A stretch of DNA of 64,000 bases from Candidatus Obscuribacterales bacterium (GTDB lineage Bacteria > Cyanobacteriota > Vampirovibrionia > Obscuribacterales > Obscuribacteraceae). Under the pieces are notes generated by a model. That model did not search any database, was not told the DNA's origin, and was given only the letters and a program-made list of their open reading frames with translations. The DNA lies in NCBI GenBank assembly GCA_021732085.1, contig JAKFVQ010000020.1, positions 1 to 64,000 on the forward strand, written 5' to 3'. Positions 33,451 through 42,700 of this stretch are shown here, piece after piece. Made by a program: the position numbers and the translations under genes. Each line of letters begins with the position of its first letter. Position 1 is the first letter of the stretch.

Positions 33451-33474
33451 GATAGGATATATGGGAGCGCAATA

Positions 33475-34176
33475 ATGGCTGTAGTAATTGCAGACGATCA
33501 AGATCGGGAGCGTAGTTGGTTGAGGGGGCTTATGAGCGCGAACCATCAAGACCTGCTGCCTATCTTGGAGGCAAGAAACGGGTTGGAAGCCGTTGAACTC
33601 GTTGGAGCGCATCGACCAAAGCTTGTCTTTCTTGACCTGGAGATGCCTTATTTATCTGGAATCAAAGCGACTGCCAGGATTCTTGAACTTTCTCCGCAAA
33701 CCGGCATCGTCATCGTTTCAAATCACGCGAATGAGATTTGGGTTCGCCAGCTTTGGAAAATGATGCCGAATGACGGCGCATTTGCTTACGTGCTAAAAGA
33801 ATCGAGTGACCACCAGATTTTGGATGCGACCCGCAGCGTGATTGCTGGAGATTGCTGGGTTCATCCGAAGATTCAGCGCGTTCTTCTCAAAGCAAGTAGC
33901 AACACCACACTAACATCGGGAGAGTTCGAAGTGCTCGCTTATATCTGCCTCGGTTTGACAGACAAAGCAATCGCTCATCGACTTTACCTGACGGAGAAAG
34001 CCGTTCAAGCCAGGCTAAAAGCGGTCTATACAAAGATGGGAATACCTTTGCGTGGCAGCTCCGAAGAGAACGAATTCAACCTTCGAAGTCGCGCCATCAA
34101 CCTGGCACTGCGGCAAAAGCTGATCAATGTCGCGCAGTTGGACGAATGGGAAGCAACCCTGCGGATTGATTTATAG
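33475..34176 (+). CDS. NarL-type response regulator
   Basis: 233 residues. Receiver domain: paired acids VIADDQD, phosphoacceptor Asp in LVFLDLEMP (about residue 53), and Lys in AYVLKESS. The allosteric switch Thr/Ser is Ser in VIVSNHAN. The C-terminal LuxR-type HTH reads LTSGEFEVLAYICLGLTDKA and then KAVQARLKAVYTKMGI. It acts as a DNA-binding output of the upstream kinase. ATG 33475 with GGGAG 7 nt upstream. The extended tail (about 25 residues) after the HTH is unusual. The regulon is unknown. Confidence 0.92.
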   Translation: MAVVIADDQDRERSWLRGLMSANHQDLLPILEARNGLEAVELVGAHRPKLVFLDLEMPYLSGIKATARILELSPQTGIVIVSNHANEIWVRQLWKMMPNDGAFAYVLKESSDHQILDATRSVIAGDCWVHPKIQRVLLKASSNTTLTSGEFEVLAYICLGLTDKAIAHRLYLTEKAVQARLKAVYTKMGIPLRGSSEENEFNLRSRAINLALRQKLINVAQLDEWEATLRIDL

Positions 34177-34212
34177 TGGCAATAGGGTCGGTGCGTCCGC
34201 GGCTTTTTGCAC

Positions 34213-36147
34213 CTATTTCGACCGTGGAAATGCTGCACTGTAGTCCGCTTTTGCTTGTTCGATTTGGTCTTCGATGCGGTGTGAGAGCAGGATGAATTGC
34301 ACTTGCTCTTCGATCTTCTTCATCTGTAGATCAGCATTGACTCTGTCATGTTGTTTACAGTAATAGCGGAAAAGGGCTATCCGAGTCATAAGTACTTCCT
34401 TTAGAAGTTGTGCGTTGTCCTGGAAGAAATCATAGGTTCTTCCGTCGCCTAATTTGAAAACGTGTTGTGATATTGATACTGTATGCGGTGCGAGTTCTGG
34501 TGCCCCGGCAACTACGTCAAGAAGGTATTCATAGTAGCGCAGCACTCGCATTTTGTCGTTCCAAGAGTTTTGGCGGATGAGCCGCTCTGCTAACTCGGCG
34601 CGAAGGAGCGCCGGCTCAAACAGATACGCTGGTGCTCTCTTGTGGAAAACGGAAACGATTTCTTCAAGCTCTTTCGAAATACGCTTTAGAGAGTTCCGGT
34701 CCATCGGCGCTTTCTTTATGTAAGCGCAGTGGCGGTTGACCAATCGCATCAGATCTCGGGGCGGCGGGCTAGGTGTCTTTGCCGGATCTACGACTGGCAG
34801 TTCCCTTAACGCACGGGTTAAAATCTCGATTGAAAAATCTATCGCTTGTTTCTCTTCGCCACTGTTGCGGTAGATATTGAAATAATTCTCTAAGAGTGCA
34901 AGCTGGGATTTTGAATCCCAAGTACTAAATCGGGCATTCTGTGTGCTTGCTTGCACGAGCCGCTTCGCCTGCTCTGCCTGGCCGCTCTTGAGTAGTTTCT
35001 GCAGTTCTTTCGATAGCGTCTCAATTGACGTCTCCGGTGCTAAAAAGTCCTGCGTCAAACATGCGGCTCGAAAGTTCAATTCGTCTTTGAGTACTGTGGC
35101 GCCAAGATACATCGAAGCGGCAACTGCCACGGCGGTGACACAGCAGAATATCGTGGCTGCCTTCTTCAGGGATGAGGCGTTGTGTTTCTCTTTGCTGTGC
35201 GCATGGTGCGCTTCTAAATCTTCGCCCTTGATTTCGCGCAGCTCATTGGACAGTTCTGCAAAAGATTGATAACGCGCATCGGGATTCTTTTGAAGGCAGC
35301 GTTCAATAACGCGAAGAATCGTCTGCTGAGATTTCTCTGTCGGGCTAAACCTTGAGGATGTATTCGTCGATTTGTCGAATATTGGCGCCGCTTCGTTGAT
35401 TTGTTTATACATAAGCTCGGGCGCAGATGCTGCTTCAAACGGTGGCTTACCCTTCAGCATCTCAAACAGTACGCAGCCAAAAGCATAGATATCCGCGCGC
35501 TTGTCGGACAGTTTACCCATGCATTGCTCGGGCGACATGTACGCAGGCGTGCCTGTAAGGAAGCCGTTGCGCGTTAGATTCGTGCTATCTAGTCGGTCAT
35601 CTGTTAGCTTGCATAGACCGAAATCCACAACCTTCGCATAAACGTCGGGCGCGTTTTCTTCTTTCTCCGTTTCAGCCTGCTTTGCTTTTCGGAGAAGAAT
35701 AATATTCTCTGGCTTCAGATCGCGATGAATAATGTTTTGCTCGTGCGCATAATCCATTGCTGAGCAAACGCATTTTGCAATGGCGAGCAGGTCGCTTCCA
35801 TTGATTTTGCCTTTCGTATCTAGCTCCTGGCGCAGACTCTGTCCTTCAATGAACTCTAGCGCCAGATACGGCGTTTCGCCTTTGAAAACACCATAGCGAA
35901 ATACTTTCACTATGTTTGGGTGGTCGAGCAAATGAAGCGCTTTGGCTTCTAATTCGAAACGCTTGATCGCCACAGATGCGTCATCTTCAGCCGCATTCAA
36001 GTTTAGAAATTTCAAACCAACAAGGCGCTCAAGGTGCATGTCGCGAGCGCAATAGACGGCGCCGCTTCTGCCTGATCCAAGAAGCGCGTCTATCTTATAT
36101 CTTTCATCAATCAACGTTTCTGTATCGAACTGTTTTATGACATTCAT
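34213..36147 (-). CDS. Membrane Ser/Thr protein kinase (Hanks type)
   Basis: 644 residues. Kinase domain about 15-285: GSGRSGAVY P-loop, Lys46 in VGLKFL, catalytic HRDLKPEN with Asp143, DFG at 175-177, and GTPAYMSPEQ activation segment. A linker, one membrane helix (TIFCCVTAVAVAASMYLGAT, about 330) and a 280-residue exported helical sensor domain follow. Such kinases relay outside signals to Ser/Thr phosphorylation. No phosphatase is adjacent. The sensor half has no recognised domain (no PASTA). Confidence 0.93.
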   Translation of the reverse strand: MNVIKQFDTETLIDERYKIDALLGSGRSGAVYCARDMHLERLVGLKFLNLNAAEDDASVAIKRFELEAKALHLLDHPNIVKVFRYGVFKGETPYLALEFIEGQSLRQELDTKGKINGSDLLAIAKCVCSAMDYAHEQNIIHRDLKPENIILLRKAKQAETEKEENAPDVYAKVVDFGLCKLTDDRLDSTNLTRNGFLTGTPAYMSPEQCMGKLSDKRADIYAFGCVLFEMLKGKPPFEAASAPELMYKQINEAAPIFDKSTNTSSRFSPTEKSQQTILRVIERCLQKNPDARYQSFAELSNELREIKGEDLEAHHAHSKEKHNASSLKKAATIFCCVTAVAVAASMYLGATVLKDELNFRAACLTQDFLAPETSIETLSKELQKLLKSGQAEQAKRLVQASTQNARFSTWDSKSQLALLENYFNIYRNSGEEKQAIDFSIEILTRALRELPVVDPAKTPSPPPRDLMRLVNRHCAYIKKAPMDRNSLKRISKELEEIVSVFHKRAPAYLFEPALLRAELAERLIRQNSWNDKMRVLRYYEYLLDVVAGAPELAPHTVSISQHVFKLGDGRTYDFFQDNAQLLKEVLMTRIALFRYYCKQHDRVNADLQMKKIEEQVQFILLSHRIEDQIEQAKADYSAAFPRSK

Positions 36148-36428
36148 CGAATACTGAGATTCCGGAAACTGATTGATTTCTCTTCGTTCTATACCCGTCT
36201 ACATGCTGTTTCGCGGTCAAAGAAAGTCAGCATCAGGTGACATCAATTGTGGATGTTCGTTCATCTTAATCTTCAAGATGGGCAGGTAATGCCGAATTGC
36301 ATAATTTGCCTAGCAAAATAAATTCCACTCGATTTAGGAAAAACCCTAATCAATCATGGGCCGTTACTTATTCGAACGGACGTATATCGGTGACAAGATG
36401 GAAATGTAGTCACAAATCGAGGTGCATC
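36148..36428. other. Intergenic region upstream of the Ser/Thr kinase
   Basis: 281 nt with no supported gene. It must carry the kinase promoter (minus strand). I see no strong terminator or inverted repeat. If the uncertain ORF at 36429 is not real, the empty stretch reaches 36708. Confidence 0.4.
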
Positions 36429-36854
36429 ATGCCCAGTTCCGTATTGGTTCGCGAAGAAATTCGAAGTAATTCGCAAGAAAGCATCGAGAAAGAAATTGAT
36501 GTTTATGGCACAAGTCTCTCTACCGACTATGTGACTTCGCACTTTTTCGAGAGTTGCCTTGCCTCGGATATTATTCCGCTTGCTTGCATCACAATCCGTT
36601 CAAGATGTAGGAAGCTTCAAACGTATTTTGTTTACCAGCTGTCCTCAGTCCAGCCGTCGGCAGTTAGGTCTCGAGATCAGCAAGTGATAATCTTCGGATT
36701 AGCAAAAGCTAATTCTTCGACAGAACGTTCACACGTTTTAGAAACGATTCGACATTCTCATAGTTCTTCGCATAATCAAATGCAATATTGCGCTGAGCGC
36801 ATTGACTATTGCATCGAATCTTCCACTTGTTGTCGCCCACGGATTCGATGCTAA
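36429..36854 (+). CDS. Hypothetical protein, doubtful, overlapping the opposite-strand gene
   Basis: 141 codons opened by an ATG at 36429 with GAGG 6 nt upstream. The first 80 residues (MPSSVLVREEIRSNSQES then IEKEIDVYGTSL) look plausible, but the last 48 codons run antisense to the minus-strand gene ending at 36709. The Cys/Ser/Arg-rich C-terminus (CIESSTCCRPRIRC) looks like shadow reading. It may be a decayed gene or a spurious ORF. Confidence 0.25.
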   Translation: MPSSVLVREEIRSNSQESIEKEIDVYGTSLSTDYVTSHFFESCLASDIIPLACITIRSRCRKLQTYFVYQLSSVQPSAVRSRDQQVIIFGLAKANSSTERSHVLETIRHSHSSSHNQMQYCAERIDYCIESSTCCRPRIRC

Positions 36855-37284
36855 TCTCAAGCTGCTCTCCAGGCGAACGCCAGCTGGCTCCCGTAGAAGC
36901 GGTTAAGTTTGGCGACTCCGCTTCTTCTGACACTGATTTTATATTTGGCACCACCAGTAGTGCCTCCCTGCAAAGACGCCTTACTTCCCTCAAGGAACCT
37001 TCCAATTCCAATACGCGGGTTTGATTCAACTCCCAAATCTCTTCGTAGCGTCCTTGAGAGACAAACAAGCGCATAGTCAAGTCGGTCAACAGTAGCACAG
37101 TTGCAATTAAGCAGCCGAAAGATAATCCAATTACCAGTGCCGTTTGCAATGCAACATCGATTGCCGAAAACTGATCTGAGCGAAGCACAATCATCGCTAT
37201 AAAAATTAGCAAGCCAGCACCGCCGCCGACGCCAAGCACGGCAACTATTATTGCTCTCAAAATTCTAGCCAAATAGCGTGACAT
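36709..37284 (-). CDS. Two-TM membrane protein, function unknown
   Basis: 191 residues. Two N-terminal membrane helices (AIIVAVLGVGGGAGLLIFIA and ALVIGLSFGCLIATVLLL), a coiled-coil-like cytoplasmic or periplasmic segment (GRYEEIWELNQTRVLELEGS) and a polar domain with paired Cys (RCNSQCAQ). Start ATG 37284 has no obvious Shine-Dalgarno. It follows the 47-residue membrane protein and the zinc-ribbon gene on the same strand, so may form an operon with them. No family recognised. Confidence 0.65.
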   Translation of the reverse strand: MSRYLARILRAIIVAVLGVGGGAGLLIFIAMIVLRSDQFSAIDVALQTALVIGLSFGCLIATVLLLTDLTMRLFVSQGRYEEIWELNQTRVLELEGSLREVRRLCREALLVVPNIKSVSEEAESPNLTASTGASWRSPGEQLEISIESVGDNKWKIRCNSQCAQRNIAFDYAKNYENVESFLKRVNVLSKN

Positions 37285-37341
37285 AGATGCTAATTGCTTT
37301 AGTAAGCCCTTGAGTCAGCTAAAACGAACTCATGGTATCTG

Positions 37342-37485
37342 CTATTCACTATCTTCCCGATCTTCGGATTCTTTCTCAAGCTTATTGCACCAACGCAGAT
37401 ACTTCACGACAATGTAAACCGGCGGAAAGGCAACCAGGGCAAGAAATAGCTTGCTCAAAATTAGTCCGATGCTTGTTACGCTCAT
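37342..37485 (-). CDS. 47-residue single-pass membrane protein
   Basis: A small ORF reading MSVTSIGLILSKLFLALV..., one membrane helix (about residues 6-28) followed by RWCNKLEKESEDRED, a charged tail ending in acidic residues. The ATG at 37485 has GGAGG 7 nt upstream, a strong site (an ATG one codon earlier is at 4 nt). Positive residues lie after the helix, so the tail is probably cytoplasmic. It sits 27 nt after the stop of the 177-residue zinc-ribbon protein, so the two are likely co-transcribed. No known family. Confidence 0.6.
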   Translation of the reverse strand: MSVTSIGLILSKLFLALVAFPPVYIVVKYLRWCNKLEKESEDREDSE

Positions 37486-37512
37486 CATAAATCCTCCATT
37501 CCAGCGCCGACT

Positions 37513-38046
37513 CTAAGCTTCCTCGTCGTCACTTTCTTCGATTTCGCTGCTTTCGCTGATTTCCTCTAATTCCAAGGCGTCAATTTCCAGTTCTTCCACG
37601 TGAATTCGCGCCGATGTCTCTGCAGATTTGGTCTCGCTTCCGTCGCTATCTTCATCCAGCTGAGTGCTAAGCTCGCTTTCGAGGGCGTCCCCGGTCTCCA
37701 GTCCTTCGTCTGTGCCGTCTGCCATTTCTGCTTTCAGCATGGCTTCTTGCGCGAGTGCTTGTTTTGCCAGAAGCGCCTGCCGTGCTGCAACCTTTTCAGC
37801 TGCCGTGCGCTTAGGAAATAATCTTGCACGACATTTTGTGCAGAAGCAGTAGCTGCCTTCGCTGAGATGTCCGAAATCCGTCATCTTAAAACCGACTGGC
37901 AAGTAAGCTTTAGTCGAAACCAGTCTGCGCTCGATACCCTTTAACTTTCGCTGATAGATGCGAACAAATTCATGCCTACAGGTTGGCGCGGGCGGCGCCT
38001 GCTCCTGCTCTTGCTCTTGCTCTGACTGCTGGGAAGTTGGGTCCAT
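37513..38046 (-). CDS. Zinc-ribbon protein with acidic tail, function unknown
   Basis: 177 residues. An N-terminal Gln/Glu-rich stretch (SEQEQEQEQ), then a four-ligand zinc site from CRHEF and CFCTKCRARLFPKR (about 23-80), a helical Ala-rich region, and a strongly acidic, disordered C-terminal third rich in Glu/Ser (EELEIDALELEEISESSEIE). The pattern fits a nucleic-acid or protein-binding adaptor. ATG at 38046. Downstream lies the 47-residue membrane protein at 27 nt. Confidence 0.7.
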   Translation of the reverse strand: MDPTSQQSEQEQEQEQAPPAPTCRHEFVRIYQRKLKGIERRLVSTKAYLPVGFKMTDFGHLSEGSYCFCTKCRARLFPKRTAAEKVAARQALLAKQALAQEAMLKAEMADGTDEGLETGDALESELSTQLDEDSDGSETKSAETSARIHVEELEIDALELEEISESSEIEESDDEEA

Positions 38047-38102
38047 CTCGCTTGCTCGGCTTCTTTAGTTGCAGTTTAGCAGTCTAGCATCCGGCTGCGC
38101 AT

Positions 38103-39689
38103 TTAGCGCTCCTTCACTACTGGTAGTTCTCGGATGAGCTTGCCTTTCCAATAGATTAGAACCGAAAGCTGGTGCTCGGCTCTGACGATATTTGGCGATG
38201 AGAAATAGAAGCTGCGGCTTTGCCCTGCAAGAATTGGATGGCTTTCATTGGCTGCAGACACTGTCACGGAACCTGTTCGCCGCTTTGACGTGTGGTCGTA
38301 AAAAGCTACTGTGAGGCTAAGATCTGTAACCGGTGAGTCACTTGAATTCTTTACCTTGATTTCGCCTTCCGGTGTCAGGCTGCCCTTCGACAGCCAAATG
38401 CGGGACGCCGTCAAGCTGAGCGGCGGCCCCTCGGTGGCGGCGGTTTTCGGTTCGTCTGTCTTAGCTGCGTCGGGATTAAGCTCTTTCTCGATCACCTTAA
38501 TGTGCTCGGCGACACGTTCGGCCCGTCCCTTTATAGACTGAGCGTCATCGAGTTTGCCACTTTTCACAAGGACTTGCGACCAGGTTTGTAGCGCCGCTTG
38601 AAGCTTCTCAAACAAGCTGAGGTCTTTTGGAGCCAGTGTGGTGGCTTCCTCCAGTGCATGCACGGCACCACCGAAGTTCTCTGACTTCAAGTATAAAGTT
38701 GCAAGCGTTTGATAATTTTCAATAGAGCGTTCACGCTCGGATAATTCAAGAGCCGCCTCCTGTGCACCTTTGTAATCTTCCGATTTTATACAAAGATCAA
38801 CAAGGCGATGGCGCGCTTCCAAATTGTTCGGATCGTTTTTGCAAACCTCACGCAGATTCTCAATCGCTTTGCCGGTGTCATTGTTCTTGCCGTAAAGATT
38901 AGCTAGAGCCATTCTGCTTGCCGGTTCGTCGCTTACTGTCAAACTCTTTTCCAACAACGCGATAGCTTTTTTGTCGTCGCCATTTTGCATTTCTTCGATC
39001 GCCGCTTGCTGGCGATAAAGCTCTGCGAGCCTGTGTGAAAGCGCCTGGTCGCTGGTCCCATCCGGACCGATCGATGCTTCAAGGTGGGTTATGGCGTCGG
39101 CAATTTTACTGTTTTGGGCATCGTGTTCAGCCCATTCACGTGCAAGTTCGCGTCGCTCGAGCTCAAATGAGCTTCCTGGAATCACGCTCTGAGCTGAGCT
39201 GAGTAAGCGATCAGCCTCGGCAAAATCACTGCGTTGCCGATAGTACTTACTGAAGCTAACTACTACAGGAATGATACTCGATGGTGGCAGCTTGCAACGA
39301 ATAGCGGTATCAAGTGCGGTGCGCCCCTCCGCCAAGCGGTCCGTCTGAAGATAGCATTGCGCCAAGAATGGCAAATAGTTATGGTCGGCCGGGGATGTTT
39401 TCGCCAAGCTTTCGAGAATTGGCAGCGCTGCTGCTGGGCGATTTGACTTTATCAGAGCTTCCGCTTGTTGCAATGGCGTGGCCGGCAGCCGAAGGACGTA
39501 ATATGCAGCCCCGCCCGTGATGATTACAGCCGCGATCAGTGCCCAGGCCAAGTTCTTACCTGAACCTTTTTTGTCCGCCGGCTTTGCTCGTGCGCCAGAG
39601 TCGCGTTCGATTTGTGTGTCTTCTGCTATGGTTGCTTCCTCGGCGGCAGTTTTCGCAATGCGCGCCTTAAATACGATTATGGCAGGCAC
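38103..39689 (-). CDS. Membrane-anchored TPR protein with C-terminal beta domain
   Basis: 528 residues. A short cytoplasmic N-terminus, one membrane helix (LAWALIAAVIITGGAAYYVL, about 48-67), then about ten TPR-like helix pairs (PLQQAEALIKSNRPAAALPI, YLQTDRLAEGRTALDTAIR, AIENLREVCKNDPNNLEARH, ...). The last 100 residues (LSLTASRIWLSKGSLTPEG to LIYWKGKLIRELPVV) form an Ig-like/FxLYD-type beta domain. The GTG at 39689 is the frame opening; no Shine-Dalgarno is visible, so the start is uncertain. It faces the hydrolase gene 47 nt away. Probably a periplasmic interaction scaffold. Confidence 0.8.
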   Translation of the reverse strand: MPAIIVFKARIAKTAAEEATIAEDTQIERDSGARAKPADKKGSGKNLAWALIAAVIITGGAAYYVLRLPATPLQQAEALIKSNRPAAALPILESLAKTSPADHNYLPFLAQCYLQTDRLAEGRTALDTAIRCKLPPSSIIPVVVSFSKYYRQRSDFAEADRLLSSAQSVIPGSSFELERRELAREWAEHDAQNSKIADAITHLEASIGPDGTSDQALSHRLAELYRQQAAIEEMQNGDDKKAIALLEKSLTVSDEPASRMALANLYGKNNDTGKAIENLREVCKNDPNNLEARHRLVDLCIKSEDYKGAQEAALELSERERSIENYQTLATLYLKSENFGGAVHALEEATTLAPKDLSLFEKLQAALQTWSQVLVKSGKLDDAQSIKGRAERVAEHIKVIEKELNPDAAKTDEPKTAATEGPPLSLTASRIWLSKGSLTPEGEIKVKNSSDSPVTDLSLTVAFYDHTSKRRTGSVTVSAANESHPILAGQSRSFYFSSPNIVRAEHQLSVLIYWKGKLIRELPVVKER

Positions 39690-39736
39690 ATTCTTATTTG
39701 AGCATACCAGGCAAAGGCATATGCTAATGTTGAGAA

Positions 39737-40645
39737 ATGATCAACGATATCGACCTCACCCCCACTTGTACGCTGGAAAAGATTTCTGGCAGGGCTGGAG
39801 TTCTTCAGGTTAGAGCGTGGGGCGAAGAAGAGGGTGCAAAGGCGACTCTTTTGCTGGTTCATGGTTTAGGGGCGCACAGTGCCTGGTTTGAGGCAATGGG
39901 GCGTTTGCTTGCAGGACAGGGCTTTCGTGTTTATGCATATGACCAGAAGGGATTCGGCTCTCGCTCTATGGAAGAGCTGCATTCATATAAGGAATGGATT
40001 GAAGATCTTAAAGGCGTGGTTGCTGAGCTGAAAAAGTGCAGCGCCCCCAGCCAAGATGGAAGCTCTCGCCCCTTTTTTCTCATGGGAAACAGCATGGGGG
40101 CTCTCGTTGTTATGGCTGCGGCCCAGGAGATGCAGAGCGTTGATGGGATTGTGATTTTTTCACCTGGGTTTGAAGGCTTCCCCGGAACATTCACACTTCC
40201 ATATAAGGTGAAAGCTGTTCTTTCCGCTCTATTAGCTCCGTCAAAGGATGTTCATCTGCCATATACGATGGATCTTGTAACCCGTGATTTGTCTGTCCGA
40301 AAATACTTGGCTAATGATGAGATAAAGAAAATGGCGGTGCCGGGTCGCATGCTCACTGAGTTATTGAAGCTCTCTAATACAGTTGTCGCTTCGTTAAAGG
40401 CAGTAAATGTACCCGTGCTGATGTTTACCGCAGGGGTTGAGAAAATCGTCAACAACGTCGTGAATATGCGCCTCTTCGAGAAGTTGCAGGCGCCAAGCAA
40501 AGAACATATTCATATGACGGAGGCTTGGCATGATCTAATGTTTGATCCACTCGTCGATGAGGTGGCCGACCGCTCTGCTAGCTGGATTCGGTCGAAGATA
40601 GGCGGCGAAAAAGAGACCTGTCTAAGTTCCCCCGAATCAAAATAA
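39737..40645 (+). CDS. Alpha/beta hydrolase (monoacylglycerol-lipase-like)
   Basis: 302 residues. Oxyanion HG in LLLVHGLGAHSAW, nucleophile elbow GNSMGA (Ser about residue 120) and catalytic His in EAWHDLMFDP. The usual acid position after the last strand reads TAGVEKIV, Glu or an adjacent residue instead of the common GxxDxIV Asp. The lid region is hydrophobic. It resembles lysophospholipase or monoacylglycerol lipase YtpA-like proteins. It precedes the acyl-CoA synthetase by 155 nt on the same strand, which suggests a link to lipid turnover. Confidence 0.85.
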   Translation: MINDIDLTPTCTLEKISGRAGVLQVRAWGEEEGAKATLLLVHGLGAHSAWFEAMGRLLAGQGFRVYAYDQKGFGSRSMEELHSYKEWIEDLKGVVAELKKCSAPSQDGSSRPFFLMGNSMGALVVMAAAQEMQSVDGIVIFSPGFEGFPGTFTLPYKVKAVLSALLAPSKDVHLPYTMDLVTRDLSVRKYLANDEIKKMAVPGRMLTELLKLSNTVVASLKAVNVPVLMFTAGVEKIVNNVVNMRLFEKLQAPSKEHIHMTEAWHDLMFDPLVDEVADRSASWIRSKIGGEKETCLSSPESK

Positions 40646-40743
40646 GAAACACTTTACGAATTTCTTGCGTCCGGATCCGTTGAGTAGGCGCCGCTTTTGC
40701 CTTGGATGAAAATCGCAAAATTTCGAACCACTCGATAACTGGC

Positions 40744-40749
40744 TATAAT
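40744..40749 (+). promoter_or_regulatory. Consensus -10 element upstream of the acyl-CoA synthetase gene
   Basis: TATAAT at 40744-40749; 17 nt upstream is TTTCGA (40721-40726), a poor -35. Transcription would start near 40757, which excludes the TTG at 40702 and supports the GTG at 40801 as start codon. Confidence 0.45.
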
Positions 40750-40800
40750 TACTATGGATTGGTAGTTTTCAGGTTTTTGTTAGAAACAAAGGGGTCCGTT

Positions 40801-42642
40801 GTGCCACAGTCATTAGCCCATCTCTTCGTTGAAAGAATCAAAACATCAAACTCGAATATCGCAATTCGCTTCAAAGAGGCGCGCGCACCATATCGCGATA
40901 TGAGTTGGGAAGATGTCGGTCGTCTTGTGAAGGAAATGGCTTATGGATTGATTTCCCTGGGATTGGAACCTGCCGCAAAAGCCGCTGTCATGGCTCCGAC
41001 GTCTTACCAATGGGCGACCGGTGACTTGTCTATTTTGATGGCTGGTGGAGTTTCCGTTCCCATCTATCCAACTAGTTCCAGTTCTGACATTGAGCATATT
41101 TTGAATAACTCTGAGGCGCAGATAGTTTTCGTACATAACGAGACTTTGCTCAATCGCGTACTCTCTGTGCGACAGAAGCTTTCGCACGTCAAGAAAATTG
41201 TATTGTTGACCCCGCCGGCCAAAGGCAAATCTATTTCCGAATTGGGCGTCGATTCTAATCTCCTCCTTGGTTTGGAAGAGCTGCTGCAAGCTGGAAGAAA
41301 GCTTGAGCAAGAACAACCAACCCTCGTTGAAGAGCGCATGAATACTCGTACGAGAGAGGACCTCGCCACCGTTATCTACACATCAGGAACGACCGGAACT
41401 CCAAAGGGAGTTATGTTGACGCACGATAACATTCTTAGTGTGTTGGTTGATCTTCCCGAAATTTTGCCGATCGGCGAGCAAGATACTTTTCTGTCTTTTC
41501 TGCCACTCTCACACGTTTTTGAGCGTGTCTGCGGTGAATATTATTGGATTTACTCCGGTGCCTGCTGCGCTTACGCCGAAGGTATTGAACATGTAGGCAA
41601 GAACATGGCTGAAATCCAGCCGACCGTAATGCTGGTTGTTCCGCGAATTCTGGATAAGATCTACAGCAAGGTCAACGCTGGAATTCAGGGAGCATCTGGT
41701 CGTCGCCGCAAATTGATTGAATGGTCGATTGCCGTCGGCAAAGAGGTTCAACGTTGTAAGAATGCTGGCAAGCCCGTCCGCCAGCTGCTAAGCGCTAAAT
41801 TTTGGCTAGCGGAAAAGCTTGTTCTCAGCAAATTGCGAGAGCGTATAGGTGCCAAGCTCAGGCTGATCGTAAGCGGTGGCGCACCGGCAACCGCTGAGGT
41901 TGTTGAATTCTTCAATGCCGTCGGAATAACAGTGCTTGAAGGATATGGTCTAACCGAAACTTCAGCACCAACCAACGTCAATCGTATCCACAAAAATAAG
42001 TTTGGCACGGTCGGTGCCAAGCTGAGTTCCGTCGAAATGAAGCTTGCCGAGGACGGCGAAGTTCTGTTCCGCGGACCGAGTATTTTCAAAGGATACTATC
42101 GCGCCGATGAGATGACCTCAGAGGTATTTAGCCAGGATGGATGGTTCCACACCGGTGATATCGGAACCATCGATGTCGACGGATACCTCAAGATCACCGA
42201 TAGAAAGAAGGATTTGATCGTCAATTCCTCTGGCAAAAATATTGCGCCGCAGAAGATCGAAACAATCCTGAAAACTATTCCATTCGTATCGCAGGCCATC
42301 GTATTTGGTGACAAGCGTAAGACCCTGGTCGCACTGTTCACCCTTGATGAGCAAGCAACCATCGAATACGCCCGTGATAAGAGTTGGGCATTCAAGGAAT
42401 TTAGCGATCTAATCGAATCTGACGAGCTTAAGGGAACGCTGAGAAAAGAAATCGACACTCGTTGCAAACAACTCGCTGATTACGAGAGAGTTCGAAACTT
42501 CGCCGTGTTGCCACACGAGCTGTCTGTTGAAAACGGCGAGCTGACCGCGACGTTGAAGATCAAGCGCAATGTCCTGAAGGTCAAATACAAAGCTATGATC
42601 GAATCTCTGTATAAGGAAGATTCAGTTTTTGCAGGTCGCTAG
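40801..42642 (+). CDS. Long-chain acyl-CoA synthetase (AMP-forming)
   Basis: 613 residues from the GTG at 40801 (GGGG about 8 nt upstream, promoter at 40744); the frame also runs up to 40702. Activates fatty acids to acyl-CoA through acyl-AMP. Motifs: YTSGTTGTPKGVM (P-loop, about residue 195), LSHVFERVC, GYGLTETSAP, WFHTGDIG, and ITDRKKDLIVNSSGKNIAP with the catalytic hinge Lys. It belongs to the FadD15/long-chain family typical of lipid remodelling. It follows a monoacylglycerol-lipase-like gene, so lipid hydrolysis and reactivation may be coupled. Confidence 0.95.
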   Translation: MPQSLAHLFVERIKTSNSNIAIRFKEARAPYRDMSWEDVGRLVKEMAYGLISLGLEPAAKAAVMAPTSYQWATGDLSILMAGGVSVPIYPTSSSSDIEHILNNSEAQIVFVHNETLLNRVLSVRQKLSHVKKIVLLTPPAKGKSISELGVDSNLLLGLEELLQAGRKLEQEQPTLVEERMNTRTREDLATVIYTSGTTGTPKGVMLTHDNILSVLVDLPEILPIGEQDTFLSFLPLSHVFERVCGEYYWIYSGACCAYAEGIEHVGKNMAEIQPTVMLVVPRILDKIYSKVNAGIQGASGRRRKLIEWSIAVGKEVQRCKNAGKPVRQLLSAKFWLAEKLVLSKLRERIGAKLRLIVSGGAPATAEVVEFFNAVGITVLEGYGLTETSAPTNVNRIHKNKFGTVGAKLSSVEMKLAEDGEVLFRGPSIFKGYYRADEMTSEVFSQDGWFHTGDIGTIDVDGYLKITDRKKDLIVNSSGKNIAPQKIETILKTIPFVSQAIVFGDKRKTLVALFTLDEQATIEYARDKSWAFKEFSDLIESDELKGTLRKEIDTRCKQLADYERVRNFAVLPHELSVENGELTATLKIKRNVLKVKYKAMIESLYKEDSVFAGR

Positions 42643-42668
42643 GCCAAGCGAAAAAAATAGACAATCGG

Positions 42669-42700
42669 AGCGGCAACACGAATATCGGGTTGCCGCTTTC
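42669..42700 (+). terminator. Terminator of the acyl-CoA synthetase gene
   Basis: GCGGCAAC (42670-42677) pairs with GTTGCCGC (42689-42696), followed by TTTCG. It lies 28 nt after the stop codon. Confidence 0.75.
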
